DNA of 23,167 nt from positions 1 through 23,167 of the forward strand of contig JBAYZO010000026.1 in the NCBI GenBank assembly GCA_041672465.1, read 5' to 3'. This DNA comes from UBA1206 sp041672465 (lineage in GTDB: Bacteria; Bacillota; Clostridia; Oscillospirales; CAG-382). The notes beneath the pieces were generated by a model. That model did not search any database and had not been told where the DNA came from. It saw only the letters and a list, made by a program, of their open reading frames with translations. Numbering within the stretch: position 1 is the stretch's first letter; every line of letters starts with the position of its first letter. Positions 1-6,966 of the stretch are shown piece by piece. The position numbers and the translations under genes were made by a program.

Positions 1-43
1 CAATTTTTGCCTTGAATTCTGCGCTGAATGTTCTTCTTTTCAT
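1..43 (-). CDS. IS3-family transposase OrfA, N-terminal fragment cut by the window edge
   Basis: The minus strand reads ATG at 43-41 and then 14 codons giving MKRRTFSAEFKAKI. This is the typical opening of IS3-family OrfA proteins, a small DNA-binding HTH subunit that is usually fused by frameshifting to the DDE-recombinase OrfB. A purine-rich AGGATG lies about 8 nt upstream of the ATG on the same strand. The rest of the gene lies beyond the left edge, so it cannot be said whether the element is intact. The family call rests on only 14 residues, though the pattern is distinctive. Confidence 0.6.
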   Translation of the reverse strand, partial: MKRRTFSAEFKAKI

Positions 44-126
44 AGATAATCATCCTGCTTTCTTCTTTTTTATTTTATCAGGTTCATTATCTTTACGCAA
101 TATTTTTGTCGAGTTTTCTTAGACTA
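1..126 (-). mobile_element. Left end of an IS3-like insertion sequence
   Basis: If the OrfA start at 43 is right, the terminal inverted repeat should lie about 50-90 bp upstream of it. On the minus strand the stretch at about 126-102 contains AAGAAAACTCGACA, which resembles the GAAAACTTGACA part of some IS3-type ends. The exact end base and any target duplication cannot be set without the other end of the element. Confidence 0.35.
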
Positions 127-133
127 TTATAAT
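106..133 (+). promoter_or_regulatory. Putative outward promoter at the IS end, facing the sigma-factor gene
   Basis: TTGTCG at 106-111 and TATAAT at 128-133 are separated by 16 bp. The -35-like box lies inside the presumed IS end and the -10 box at or just past the junction. This is the arrangement known from several IS3-type elements that switch on neighbouring genes. It would leave a leader of about 145 nt before the GTG at 284. No other gene-sized reading frame lies between. Confidence 0.35.
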
Positions 134-283
134 ACTGTTTGTTTCTAGACAAAGAACAGCATGAAATGGACTATCCTTGCCCGCAAATGGTTTTGGTAGC
201 AGATAAATAACAATTATTCAAAAATCACCAACCGTTTCATTTTTAGTTCCACTATATAGTCAAACGGCGCCGGAGTAATCAAT

Positions 284-1903
284 GTGGATAAACAAAAAGC
301 AGATATCATCATAACTGAATATTTGCCCAAAATCTATGGATTTGCCATCAAGAAGTCTTTTTCATATGGCGAAGCGGAAGAGTTATGCTCTGATATTATT
401 GGACAACTATATCCTTCATTGCTTAAATCAAAAGAGATTTACAATATAGAAGGATATGTTTGGCGAATATGCGAACATACATATTCTAAATTCGTTTCAT
501 CAAAGAAAAAGCATCAGGGCATTTCTATCGACGGCATGAATGTTCTGTTTGAAGATGATTATGGCTTGGGTGAAGCGGAGGAGGAGGTTTTTCGTCTGCG
601 GCGTGAAATCGCATTTCTCACCCAAGTACGACGTAAAATTGTTTATTCTTATTATTACGAAAACAAGTCTGTTCCCCTTATTGCAAATGAAACAAAAATA
701 CCTGAGGGAACGGTCAAATGGCATTTAAGCAAAGCGAGAAACGAATTAAAGAAAGGATTTATTATGGAAAGAAAAATTGGAAGGCTCGGATTAAATCCTA
801 TTAAAGCGATTGGTTTCGGGCACAGCGGAAACCCCGGAACAAACGGCGGTCCTGAGTTCTATTTAAAAGACAGTTTAAATCTAAACATTGTGTACAGCGT
901 GTATTACACACCGAAAACAAAGGACGAAATTGCAGAGGAATTAGGCGTAACCCCCGTATTTATCGAAGAAAAAATTGAATTTCTCGAAGAAAACGGGTTT
1001 TTGATAAAGCAAGCGAAAAATAAGTATACGACATATGTGAGATTTGATTCGGAAACGTATTCACTCGAGCTTCAGGAAAATAAATTTAAGAAACAGCTTG
1101 AAATTGCGGAAATACTTGCTAAAGACTATGCTACTTCTGTGAGAGCTGCGATTGCCGATATAGCAGATGTATATATTCCGAGCGGAAATCGAGAGTTATT
1201 GGAAGCAGCTGCTATCCTATACGGTGTCGCAAACAAGTGCCAATTGGAAGTTAAAAAGGACTTGTCGCAGTATTACATCAAAACCACCGGCGGCGGCGAT
1301 TTTATCGCGTTTGTAGAAATCGCATCAATTCGATCTGATACAGACTATAAACCTACATTGAAATTGCCTTCTTATTATGCCTGTGGAAATATGACCCGTA
1401 TATCAGACAAATACCCTGTTTATTCATGGTCTATTGATACACGATATTCCTCAAGAGAAGGTCATTGGGTGAACAACTATACATCCGACTATGAATATCT
1501 TTATGAATTTATGACAGGCGCCATTTCAGATGATAACGCAAGTGCAGAAAAATTTAAGCGGCTTCGGGATCGCAAATACATCACAGATGACAACAAAGTA
1601 AATATCATGATAATCAAAGGAAAAGCGGATGATTTTTTCGCAAAAATCCCTGAACTTAACGAAAAAACAAAAAAGCTTTTCGCGTCTTATGCGCTTGAAT
1701 CCGCTGAGGTTGCCGCAAGAGATTATCCACCTCAAATGCGTGATTTGATAATCAGCTGGAACGCCGGCGGATTTGTCAGCAATACCGTTGCCGTTATGGT
1801 TAAGGATGTCCTCTATAAAAGCGGTACGTTTAAAGAACTAACCGAAAGAGAAAAAGTGACTTCAGATCTTATAATGTTTTGTGATATGTTACCGGAAAAA
1901 TAA
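284..1903 (+). CDS. ECF-type sigma-70 factor with a long C-terminal extension (539 aa)
   Basis: The N-terminal ~160 residues look like an RNA polymerase sigma factor. A region-2-like helix block lies at about residues 8-72 (AEELCSDIIG, IEGYVWRICEHTY). Region 4 lies at about 110-158 (RRKIVYSYYYENKS, then the HTH IPEGTVKWHLSKARNELKKG). A winged-helix-like segment follows at about 198-255 (KTKDEIAEELGVTPVFIEEKIEFLEENG). Residues ~256-539 match nothing I recognise. Ordinary ECF factors are about 160-200 aa, so some 350 residues are extra and may be a sensory or self-regulating part. The start is GTG at 284, with GGAG at 272-275 spaced 8 nt; an overlapping ATG at 282 is out of frame. The gene stands alone, with a strong terminator just after the stop and a possible IS-borne promoter upstream. 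Its base composition is more AT-rich than most of the window. Confidence 0.75.
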   Translation: MDKQKADIIITEYLPKIYGFAIKKSFSYGEAEELCSDIIGQLYPSLLKSKEIYNIEGYVWRICEHTYSKFVSSKKKHQGISIDGMNVLFEDDYGLGEAEEEVFRLRREIAFLTQVRRKIVYSYYYENKSVPLIANETKIPEGTVKWHLSKARNELKKGFIMERKIGRLGLNPIKAIGFGHSGNPGTNGGPEFYLKDSLNLNIVYSVYYTPKTKDEIAEELGVTPVFIEEKIEFLEENGFLIKQAKNKYTTYVRFDSETYSLELQENKFKKQLEIAEILAKDYATSVRAAIADIADVYIPSGNRELLEAAAILYGVANKCQLEVKKDLSQYYIKTTGGGDFIAFVEIASIRSDTDYKPTLKLPSYYACGNMTRISDKYPVYSWSIDTRYSSREGHWVNNYTSDYEYLYEFMTGAISDDNASAEKFKRLRDRKYITDDNKVNIMIIKGKADDFFAKIPELNEKTKKLFASYALESAEVAARDYPPQMRDLIISWNAGGFVSNTVAVMVKDVLYKSGTFKELTEREKVTSDLIMFCDMLPEK

Positions 1904-1914
1904 GTTTGTTTACT

Positions 1915-1956
1915 AAAATCAAGCGAGAAATCAATTTGGTTACTCGCTTGATTTTT
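1915..1956 (+). terminator. Intrinsic terminator of the sigma-factor gene
   Basis: A perfect 13-bp stem pairs 1915-1927 (AAAATCAAGCGAG) with 1943-1955 (CTCGCTTGATTTT). The loop is 15 nt and the 3' arm ends in a T run. It begins 12 nt after the stop codon at 1903. The A-rich left arm means it could also work for minus-strand transcripts. Confidence 0.85.
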
Positions 1957-1972
1957 ATTAGTCGTAAATCAA

Positions 1973-1997
1973 TTCATTTCATTTCATTTCATTTCAT
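1973..1997. repeat. Pentanucleotide tandem repeat, (TTCAT)x5
   Basis: Five perfect copies of TTCAT occupy 1973-1997, just after the terminator. A further TTTCAT-rich patch follows at about 2040-2050. It lies in non-coding DNA and is a candidate for slipped-strand length variation. No gene start is close enough to suggest phase control. Confidence 0.85.
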
Positions 1998-2415
1998 ATA
2001 ACCTCACTAGCGTAGCTATGAATATTATTCATTATTCCAACTCATTTCATCATATCATCAGCTTTGGGCTGTTCGGTCACGCCCCCGGCTTTCATCATCT
2101 GTCTGATTATCTTTTTCAAAACCCCCCGCCAAAATTATCGTTTTCGGGCAAAAAATAACAGGTTAAATATTGCCCGGAATTGCAATTTACCGAAATTTTA
2201 TTTTTACAGCTATTGTAAAAATATTTTTTTATTGTATAATAGTAATAGGTCTTAGTAACAATAGTTAAAATATCGTGTCTTGTTTCGGATCAAAAAACAC
2301 TGTTTGGTTAAAACATTTTATACTTCGTGTTTTGGCGAAGCGGGTATATTTTGCTTATGTATATCTAAATCCAAAGACAAAAGGCAAAATAAAAGACAAA
2401 AAAGGATAAAACAAA
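1998..2415. other. Intergenic region and long leader, no clear gene
   Basis: This 418-bp stretch separates the sigma-factor gene from the 7-TM protein gene. I see no convincing coding gene; a short minus-strand frame at 2042-2119 is discussed under rejected items. It holds one good promoter at 2213-2240. The ~170-nt leader after it contains a weak hairpin around 2331-2345 (CTTCG and CGAAG arms). I recognise no riboswitch class. Confidence 0.6.
2213..2240 (+). promoter_or_regulatory. Promoter for the 7-TM protein/katA/perR unit, with a possible PerR box on the -10
   Basis: TTGTAA at 2213-2218 and TATAAT at 2235-2240 are 16 bp apart in an AT-rich setting. The 15-mer at 2234-2248 (GTATAATAGTAATAG) agrees with the PerR box TTATAATnATTATAA at 10 of the 14 defined positions and covers the -10 box. 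Repression of the peroxide genes downstream by the PerR-type protein encoded at 4671 would therefore make sense. The operator match is imperfect and remains an inference. Confidence 0.5.
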
Positions 2416-3066
2416 ATGAAACGCGTGTTTGGAACGGTTGAGGCGGTGTTTGACATATTATATCTCACTTCCGCGTTGGCTTTGGCTTGTATTTTGCTTT
2501 TTGGCGCCAATGGAAACGCTTCGCGAGCACTGGCGGGAATTATGGCTTTGGTTTTGGCGGGAGGCGACGCTTTTCATCTGTTGCCGCGCGTGCTTGCAAT
2601 AAGGACAGGCGGGGAGGAAAAGCTGCGAAAGGCGCTTGGAACCGGAAAACAGATTGCTTCCGTCACCATGACATTGTTTTACCTGCTGCTTTGGCATGTC
2701 GGCGTTATTGTTTTTTCGCAAAAAGATATTAGCGTCCGGTTCTATGTGATATATATACTGGCGGGCGCGCGGGTTTTTCTATGCCTGTTGCCTCAAAACA
2801 AATGGCGGGACCGTTACCCTCCCGTAAAGTGGGGAATCATACGCAACATTCCGTTTTTACTGCAAGGCTTGGCAGTCGCGGGGTTGTACTTTTCGCAAAG
2901 ACACGCTTTGCCGGGATTAAGCTTTATATGGCTCGCTATTTTGTTCAGCTTCGCGTTTTATTTACCGGTAGTGGTTTGGGCGAACAAAAACCCCAAAATC
3001 GGTATGCTCATGCTGCCAAAGACCTGCTGCTATTTGTGGATACTGACCATGTGTCTGTCATTGTAG
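2416..3066 (+). CDS. Hypothetical 7-TM integral membrane protein (216 aa)
   Basis: Hydrophobic segments stand at about residues 10-30, 38-58, 80-100, 108-125, 142-160, 167-189 and 197-216, so almost the whole protein is membrane-embedded with short loops. Conserved-looking polar or aromatic residues fall inside segments, for example GGDAFHLLPR at 49-58 and LLWHVG at 91-96. I do not recognise the family, and there is no transporter or enzyme motif I can name. ATG at 2416 has AAAGGA at 2401-2406, spaced 9 nt. The catalase gene starts 60 bp after its stop with no terminator between, so the two are probably co-transcribed, which hints at a link with oxidative stress. A heme-related or redox membrane role is only a guess. 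Confidence 0.7.
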   Translation: MKRVFGTVEAVFDILYLTSALALACILLFGANGNASRALAGIMALVLAGGDAFHLLPRVLAIRTGGEEKLRKALGTGKQIASVTMTLFYLLLWHVGVIVFSQKDISVRFYVIYILAGARVFLCLLPQNKWRDRYPPVKWGIIRNIPFLLQGLAVAGLYFSQRHALPGLSFIWLAILFSFAFYLPVVVWANKNPKIGMLMLPKTCCYLWILTMCLSL

Positions 3067-3126
3067 ATGTAAATTTCGCTTAGATATTTACATTTATTAA
3101 AATAGAAGAATGAAAGGATAATTATT

Positions 3127-4641
3127 ATGAACGAACACAAAAAACTTACAAACGAAGTCGGAGCCCCGGTAGCCGACAATGAAAACGCCGTTACCGCCGG
3201 CCCCCGCGGGCCTGTCGTAATGCAGGACGTATGGCTTATGGAAAAAATGGCGCACTTCAACCGCGAGGTTATCCCGGAACGCCGAATGCACGCCAAGGGT
3301 TGGGGCGCGTACGGCAAGCTGACGGTGACAAATGATATCTCCCGGTACACCAAGGCGAAAGTCCTCCAGCCGGGCAAGGAGACCGAGCTTTTTGTCAGGT
3401 TTTCGACTGTCGCGGGCGAACGCGGCGCGGCCGACTGCGAGCGCGATATCCGCGGCGTCGCCGTGAAGTTTTACACCGAGGAGGGCAACTGGGACCTTGT
3501 CGGCAACAACACCCCCACATTTTTTATTCGCGACGTACATAACTTTGCCGACTTGAACCGCGCCGTCAAGCGCGACCCCCGCACCGGCCGCCGCTCCGCC
3601 CAAAACAACTGGGATTTCTGGACGCTGCTGCCCGAATGTTTTCATCAGATTACCGTTGTAATGAGCGACCGGGGTATCCCCGCTTCTTTCCGCAACATGC
3701 ACTTTTTTGGCGAGCATACCTTTTCTTTCTATAACGAAAAGAACGAGCGCGTCTGGTGCAAGTTCCATTTTAAAACCCGGCAGGGAATCAAAAACCTCTC
3801 GAACAAAGAGGCCGCCGAGATTAACGGGATGAACCGCGAATACCACGGCAAGGATTTATACGACGCAATCGAGCGCGGTGAGTTCCCCAAATGGACAATG
3901 TATGTTCAGATAATGACCGAAGAACAGGCGAAAAACCATTATGAAAACCCGTTTGACATAACCAAAATATGGCGTCACGCGGAATACCCTCTCATTGAGG
4001 TCGGCGTTCTTGAGCTTAATCGCAATCCCGAGAACTTCTTTGCCGAAGTCGAGCAGGCCGCCTTTACACCCGCGCATGTCGTTCCCGGAATCGGATTCAG
4101 CCCCGACCGTTTCCTGCAGGGCAGGCTGTTTTCATACGGCGACGCGCAGCGCTACCGCCTGGGGGTAAATCACAACCACATTCCGGTGAATCGCGCGAAG
4201 GTCGAGGTCAACGAATATCACCGCGACGGCGCGATGCGGACGGACGGCAACTACGGCGGCACGCCGGCTTATTCCCCGAACAGTTACGGCGCGTGGACGG
4301 CGCAGCCCGAGGTAATGGAGCCGCCGCTGGATTTGGAAGGCGCAATGTACCGTTACGACCCTAAGGATGACCCCACGGACGATTGTTTCCGCGCGGGCGG
4401 AGATTTATGGCGCGTACTGACGGAGGATAAAAAGCAAATTCTGATTGATAATACGGTCGAGGATATGGCTTCCGTAACTGAAAACATTAAGTATCGCCAC
4501 GCGGCGCACTGCTATTTGGCAGACCCGGAATATGGCGAGCGCTTTACCAAAGCCGCCGGGCTTTGCATGGACAAAGTTCTGGAGCTTTCTAAACTGGATC
4601 ATAACGGCTTGGTTCAGGCTACTCTTGCGAACTCGCTGTAA
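3127..4641 (+). CDS. katA: Catalase, heme-dependent monofunctional type (504 aa)
   Basis: Breaks down hydrogen peroxide to water and oxygen in the cytoplasm. The family's active site is complete. The distal His55 lies in ERRMHAKGWG and Asn128 in VGNNTPTFFIRD, with the 73-residue spacing seen in other catalases. The proximal heme ligand Tyr337 lies in RLFSYGDAQRYRLG, with Arg333 four residues before it. Ser-Thr-Val in RFSTVAGERG is also typical. The ~500-aa length fits the small-subunit clade, without the C-terminal flavodoxin-like domain of large catalases. ATG at 3127 has AAAGGA at 3113-3118, spaced 8 nt. A PerR/Fur-type regulator gene starts 29 bp after the stop, a common peroxide-response pairing. 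The gene is richer in G+C than its upstream neighbours. Confidence 0.96.
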   Translation: MNEHKKLTNEVGAPVADNENAVTAGPRGPVVMQDVWLMEKMAHFNREVIPERRMHAKGWGAYGKLTVTNDISRYTKAKVLQPGKETELFVRFSTVAGERGAADCERDIRGVAVKFYTEEGNWDLVGNNTPTFFIRDVHNFADLNRAVKRDPRTGRRSAQNNWDFWTLLPECFHQITVVMSDRGIPASFRNMHFFGEHTFSFYNEKNERVWCKFHFKTRQGIKNLSNKEAAEINGMNREYHGKDLYDAIERGEFPKWTMYVQIMTEEQAKNHYENPFDITKIWRHAEYPLIEVGVLELNRNPENFFAEVEQAAFTPAHVVPGIGFSPDRFLQGRLFSYGDAQRYRLGVNHNHIPVNRAKVEVNEYHRDGAMRTDGNYGGTPAYSPNSYGAWTAQPEVMEPPLDLEGAMYRYDPKDDPTDDCFRAGGDLWRVLTEDKKQILIDNTVEDMASVTENIKYRHAAHCYLADPEYGERFTKAAGLCMDKVLELSKLDHNGLVQATLANSL

Positions 4642-4670
4642 GCACAAAGGGTTAAAGGAAGTGTTCAACA

Positions 4671-5072
4671 ATGAAACAGCGGCGGAATACCAAGCAGCGC
4701 CGGATGGTTTTGGACGCGGTTCTGGCGCGCCGCGACCATCCGGGCGCGGATCAAATATATCTTGATGTTCGCTCTATTGACGGCAAGATAAGCCGCGGCA
4801 CGGTATATCGCAATTTAAACTTTTTGGTTCGTCAAGGGGAAGTGCTCCGTATTAAGCTGCCGCATATGGATAAGTACGAAGGGGGATCGGATAAGCACTA
4901 CCACCTTTTATGCACCGAATGCGGCGCTGTTTGCGACGCGCCGTTGCCATATCATTCAAATCTGGACAAGCGGGTGGCGGAAAAAACAGGCTACACCGTT
5001 GAAAGACACCGCGCGGTGTTTGAGGGATTATGTCCGGCTTGCCGGCAAAAGAAGAATCAGACAAGCAAATAA
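4671..5072 (+). CDS. perR: Fur-family peroxide regulator, PerR-like (133 aa)
   Basis: A DNA-binding, metal-dependent repressor of the Fur superfamily. The winged helix covers about residues 5-62 (HPGADQIY, SRGTVYRNLNFLVRQGEV). The structural zinc site is clear: Cys81 and Cys84 (CTEC) with Cys121 and Cys124 (CPAC). Aligned with Bacillus PerR, the regulatory metal ligands are His23, Glu70, His76, His78 and Asp89. Asp89 matches the PerR residue Asp104 tied to peroxide sensing. Glu70 takes the place of Asp85, a Fur-like feature. AAAGGAAG at 4654-4661 sets the ATG at 4671. The gene lies 29 bp after katA and a terminator follows it. Together these favour a peroxide-sensing repressor of katA and itself; a Fur or Zur role is less likely. 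Confidence 0.85.
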   Translation: MKQRRNTKQRRMVLDAVLARRDHPGADQIYLDVRSIDGKISRGTVYRNLNFLVRQGEVLRIKLPHMDKYEGGSDKHYHLLCTECGAVCDAPLPYHSNLDKRVAEKTGYTVERHRAVFEGLCPACRQKKNQTSK

Positions 5073-5084
5073 TAAGATATCAGT

Positions 5085-5115
5085 AAACGGCTCAACCGAT
5101 CGGATGAGCCGTTTT
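5085..5115 (+). terminator. Intrinsic terminator after perR
   Basis: A 10-bp stem pairs AAACGGCTCA (5085-5094) with TGAGCCGTTT (5105-5114). The loop is itself partly self-complementary (CCGATCGG). A short T run follows. It lies 12 nt after the perR stop and before the convergent AraC gene, so it may serve both strands. Confidence 0.75.
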
Positions 5116-5167
5116 GCTTGGATATAAATTGTTAAAACATTGAACGCCATAATCAGAAGAGCAAGTT

Positions 5168-5920
5168 CTAAAGCAACCGGTATTGCGACGGGGTATAGCC
5201 TGTTGAGCGTTTGAACTCATGGCTGAAATAAGTTGAATTCGCAAACCCCGATAACTCCGCTATATCGGCTATCGTGTGGAAACCGTCTTCCAATAGCTGT
5301 TTCGCGTAATTAACCCTAAGGGTTTTCAGATATTCTATAGGGGAAATTTTATACACCCTTTTAAAGACGCGCCGAAAATATGCGGGGCTTATGTAGATTT
5401 GCTCATAAAATTCTTTCATATTAAAATTGCTGTTCCTATAATTTTTATGCATATAAATAAGTGAATCGCGGATCAACCGATCTTTTACATGTTTTTTTTG
5501 GTTTATATTTTTTGAAATTTCAACGAGAATATTATAAAAGATAGACATGCAGTGAAGATCATTTTTTATTTGCGTGCGTTCCCATTGGTTGTATAATGAA
5601 AAAAACAGGCGGTCTATTTCACTTCGCAGAGGTAGCGTGAAGTTTTCAATTGCTGTCCCAATACATTCCTTTGCGGTAAACAGAACTATAATTTGCTGTG
5701 ATGTAGTGAGAACTTGATGAACATAAGCTTTTTTCGCGGGCACAAACGTTAAAGAACCGCCGTTGCAAACAATTGTTGAATCTCCGTCATAAAGTAAATT
5801 TTCACCCTCGATTCTGTACGATAAACTATAAAAATCCCGCGGCGTCACACTGCAACGGATCGGATCCGTTGTTGTTTTTATAACAATAAGCGAATCAATA
5901 AGCGCGGTATCCAAATTCAT
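5168..5920 (-). CDS. AraC-family transcriptional regulator (250 aa)
   Basis: The C-terminal part, residues ~148-250, is a full AraC/XylS double HTH. The first HTH reads NMKEFYEQIYISPAYFRRVFKRVYKISP. The second reads IADIAELSGFANSTYFSHEFKRSTGYTPSQYR. The N-terminal ~100 residues look like a cupin-type effector-binding domain (GGSLTFVPAKKAYVHQV), with no recognisable ligand residues. ATG at 5920-5918 is preceded on the minus strand by AAGGA, spaced 9 nt. The gene is divergent from the two Fe-S protein genes at 6096 and 6967 across a 175-bp shared control region. Activation of those genes is the natural reading, by context only. Confidence 0.88.
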   Translation of the reverse strand: MNLDTALIDSLIVIKTTTDPIRCSVTPRDFYSLSYRIEGENLLYDGDSTIVCNGGSLTFVPAKKAYVHQVLTTSQQIIVLFTAKECIGTAIENFTLPLRSEIDRLFFSLYNQWERTQIKNDLHCMSIFYNILVEISKNINQKKHVKDRLIRDSLIYMHKNYRNSNFNMKEFYEQIYISPAYFRRVFKRVYKISPIEYLKTLRVNYAKQLLEDGFHTIADIAELSGFANSTYFSHEFKRSTGYTPSQYRLL

Positions 5921-5947
5921 ACAACCATATCCTTTTCATGATTTTTC

Positions 5948-5968
5948 TACATTATATCTTATAATGTA
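5948..5968. promoter_or_regulatory. Perfect inverted repeat over the AraC-gene -10 box, candidate operator
   Basis: TACATTATA (5948-5956), a 3-bp spacer TCT, and TATAATGTA (5960-5968) form perfect 9-bp arms. The repeat overlaps the -10 hexamer of the minus-strand promoter. AraC proteins usually bind direct repeats, so another symmetric dimeric repressor could be the binder, or the repeat could be a chance AT palindrome. Confidence 0.45.
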
Positions 5969-5980
5969 TTTTTATGTAAA
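5951..5980 (-). promoter_or_regulatory. Promoter of the AraC-family gene
   Basis: Read on the minus strand, TTTACA (5980-5975) and TATAAT (5956-5951) are 18 bp apart. The -10 box lies about 30 bp upstream of the start codon at 5920, giving a short leader that contains the ribosome binding site. Confidence 0.6.
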
Positions 5981-6032
5981 GGACAAATATGTAAAGTATC
6001 AAAAAATTAAAATAATAGTTCGTTTTATTTAT

Positions 6033-6061
6033 TGGTTAATAATTTTTTTGATATAGAATAT
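6033..6061 (+). promoter_or_regulatory. Weak putative promoter of the Fe-S protein pair
   Basis: TTGGTT at 6033-6038 is followed by TATAGAATAT at 6052-6061. Depending on which hexamer is used (TAGAAT or GAATAT), the spacing is 15 or 17 bp. The poor -10 match fits a promoter that needs an activator such as the divergent AraC protein, but this is an inference. Confidence 0.35.
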
Positions 6062-6095
6062 AGGCATAAGCATAAAAACAAGGAAGGTGTTAATG

Positions 6096-6962
6096 ATGAG
6101 TCAATTAAAAGAAAATCTGCAAAACTTCGCAAAAAATAATGGGATTGATGTGTTAGGCTTTGCCCCCAAGGAAAGATTCGCGCGTGTCCCGGCTGAGTAC
6201 AATCCTTTTTCAATTTTTCCCGAAGGAGAAACCGTAATAATTTTGGGAAAGCGGATTTGCCGCGGTTCGCTCAGAGGGGTTGAAGAAGGTTCAAATTTTG
6301 CGGATTACAGCTTCTTCGGCCATGTCTGGTTGGAGGATAATTTTTTGACTATCGCTTGCTATGATATGACAAGGATTTTGGAAGACAGCGGCTGGGAGGC
6401 GGTGCCGATTTTCCCAAACCCGCCTGAGGTGCTTGCGCAGGGCGTTTCTGTCGCGGAAGGCAGGCCGGCGCCTAATGTGCACCCGGACTTTGAATATGCC
6501 GCCGTAGCGGCCGGCGTGGCGGAAATCGCGTTCAGCGGGCTGTTATTTACACCTGAATACGGGTCGCGCCAGCGGTTTCATATGATTATTACAGACGCGG
6601 TATTTGAACCGACGCCGATTTTGGAAAAAAGCATATGTGATGATTGCGGAAAATGCGCCGATGTATGCCCGCTTCAAGCAATATCCAAAACGGAGTATAA
6701 AATTATATCAATTTCCGGCAAAAACATGAAAGTCGCGAAAATTGATTATTCCCTGTGCTCAAAGTGCAAAAACGGCGCCGTTCCCAATCGTTTTACATCC
6801 GCCGGCAAGCCGGACAGAGTTGCGGCACTTTGCAATCGCACCTGCTTAGAGCATTTGGAACAGAAAAAATTGATCGGGAACATCTTTAAAAATCCTTTTA
6901 GGCAGAGCGATTTCTGGGCGCTGGACGAACATGGGAATTATATCGGCGAGAGCGAGGGGTGA
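6096..6962 (+). CDS. QueG-like 4Fe-4S protein, first of two paralogues (288 aa)
   Basis: The N-terminal ~170 residues resemble the fold shared by epoxyqueuosine reductase (QueG) and reductive dehalogenases (IDVLGFAPKERF, FPEGETVIILGKRI). They are followed by a 4Fe-4S ferredoxin motif at Cys181, 184, 187 and 191 (CDDCGKCADVCP). A second, irregular cysteine set lies at 221, 224, 246 and 250. QueG proper has two regular clusters and makes queuosine, so that function is not assured. The start is ambiguous: GTG at 6087 and ATGs at 6093 and 6096 share a frame. I chose 6096 because AGGAAGG at 6081-6087 is then 8 nt away. The stop at 6962 lies 4 nt before the next start, so translation is probably coupled. 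Likely a soluble electron-transfer or reductase protein. Confidence 0.72.
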   Translation: MSQLKENLQNFAKNNGIDVLGFAPKERFARVPAEYNPFSIFPEGETVIILGKRICRGSLRGVEEGSNFADYSFFGHVWLEDNFLTIACYDMTRILEDSGWEAVPIFPNPPEVLAQGVSVAEGRPAPNVHPDFEYAAVAAGVAEIAFSGLLFTPEYGSRQRFHMIITDAVFEPTPILEKSICDDCGKCADVCPLQAISKTEYKIISISGKNMKVAKIDYSLCSKCKNGAVPNRFTSAGKPDRVAALCNRTCLEHLEQKKLIGNIFKNPFRQSDFWALDEHGNYIGESEG

Positions 6963-6966
6963 GGAT

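Noticed and set aside
1973..1997. CRISPR array
   Set aside because: The repeat is a 5-bp tandem unit without spacers; no spaced 25-40 bp direct repeats are visible in the window.
2042..2119. Short minus-strand frame (25 codons, TTG start) ending TGA at 2044-2042, with coding-like composition
   Set aside because: No spaced ribosome binding site, no promoter, and no terminator after it; possibly a gene remnant, but too short to support.
2241..2415. Riboswitch in the long leader of the 7-TM protein gene
   Set aside because: Only a weak hairpin is visible and no conserved riboswitch core or terminator/antiterminator pair could be recognised.
3097..3846. 249-codon open frame antisense to katA
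   Set aside because: It lies fully opposite a well-supported catalase, has no recognisable domain, and such frames are expected opposite GC-rich genes.
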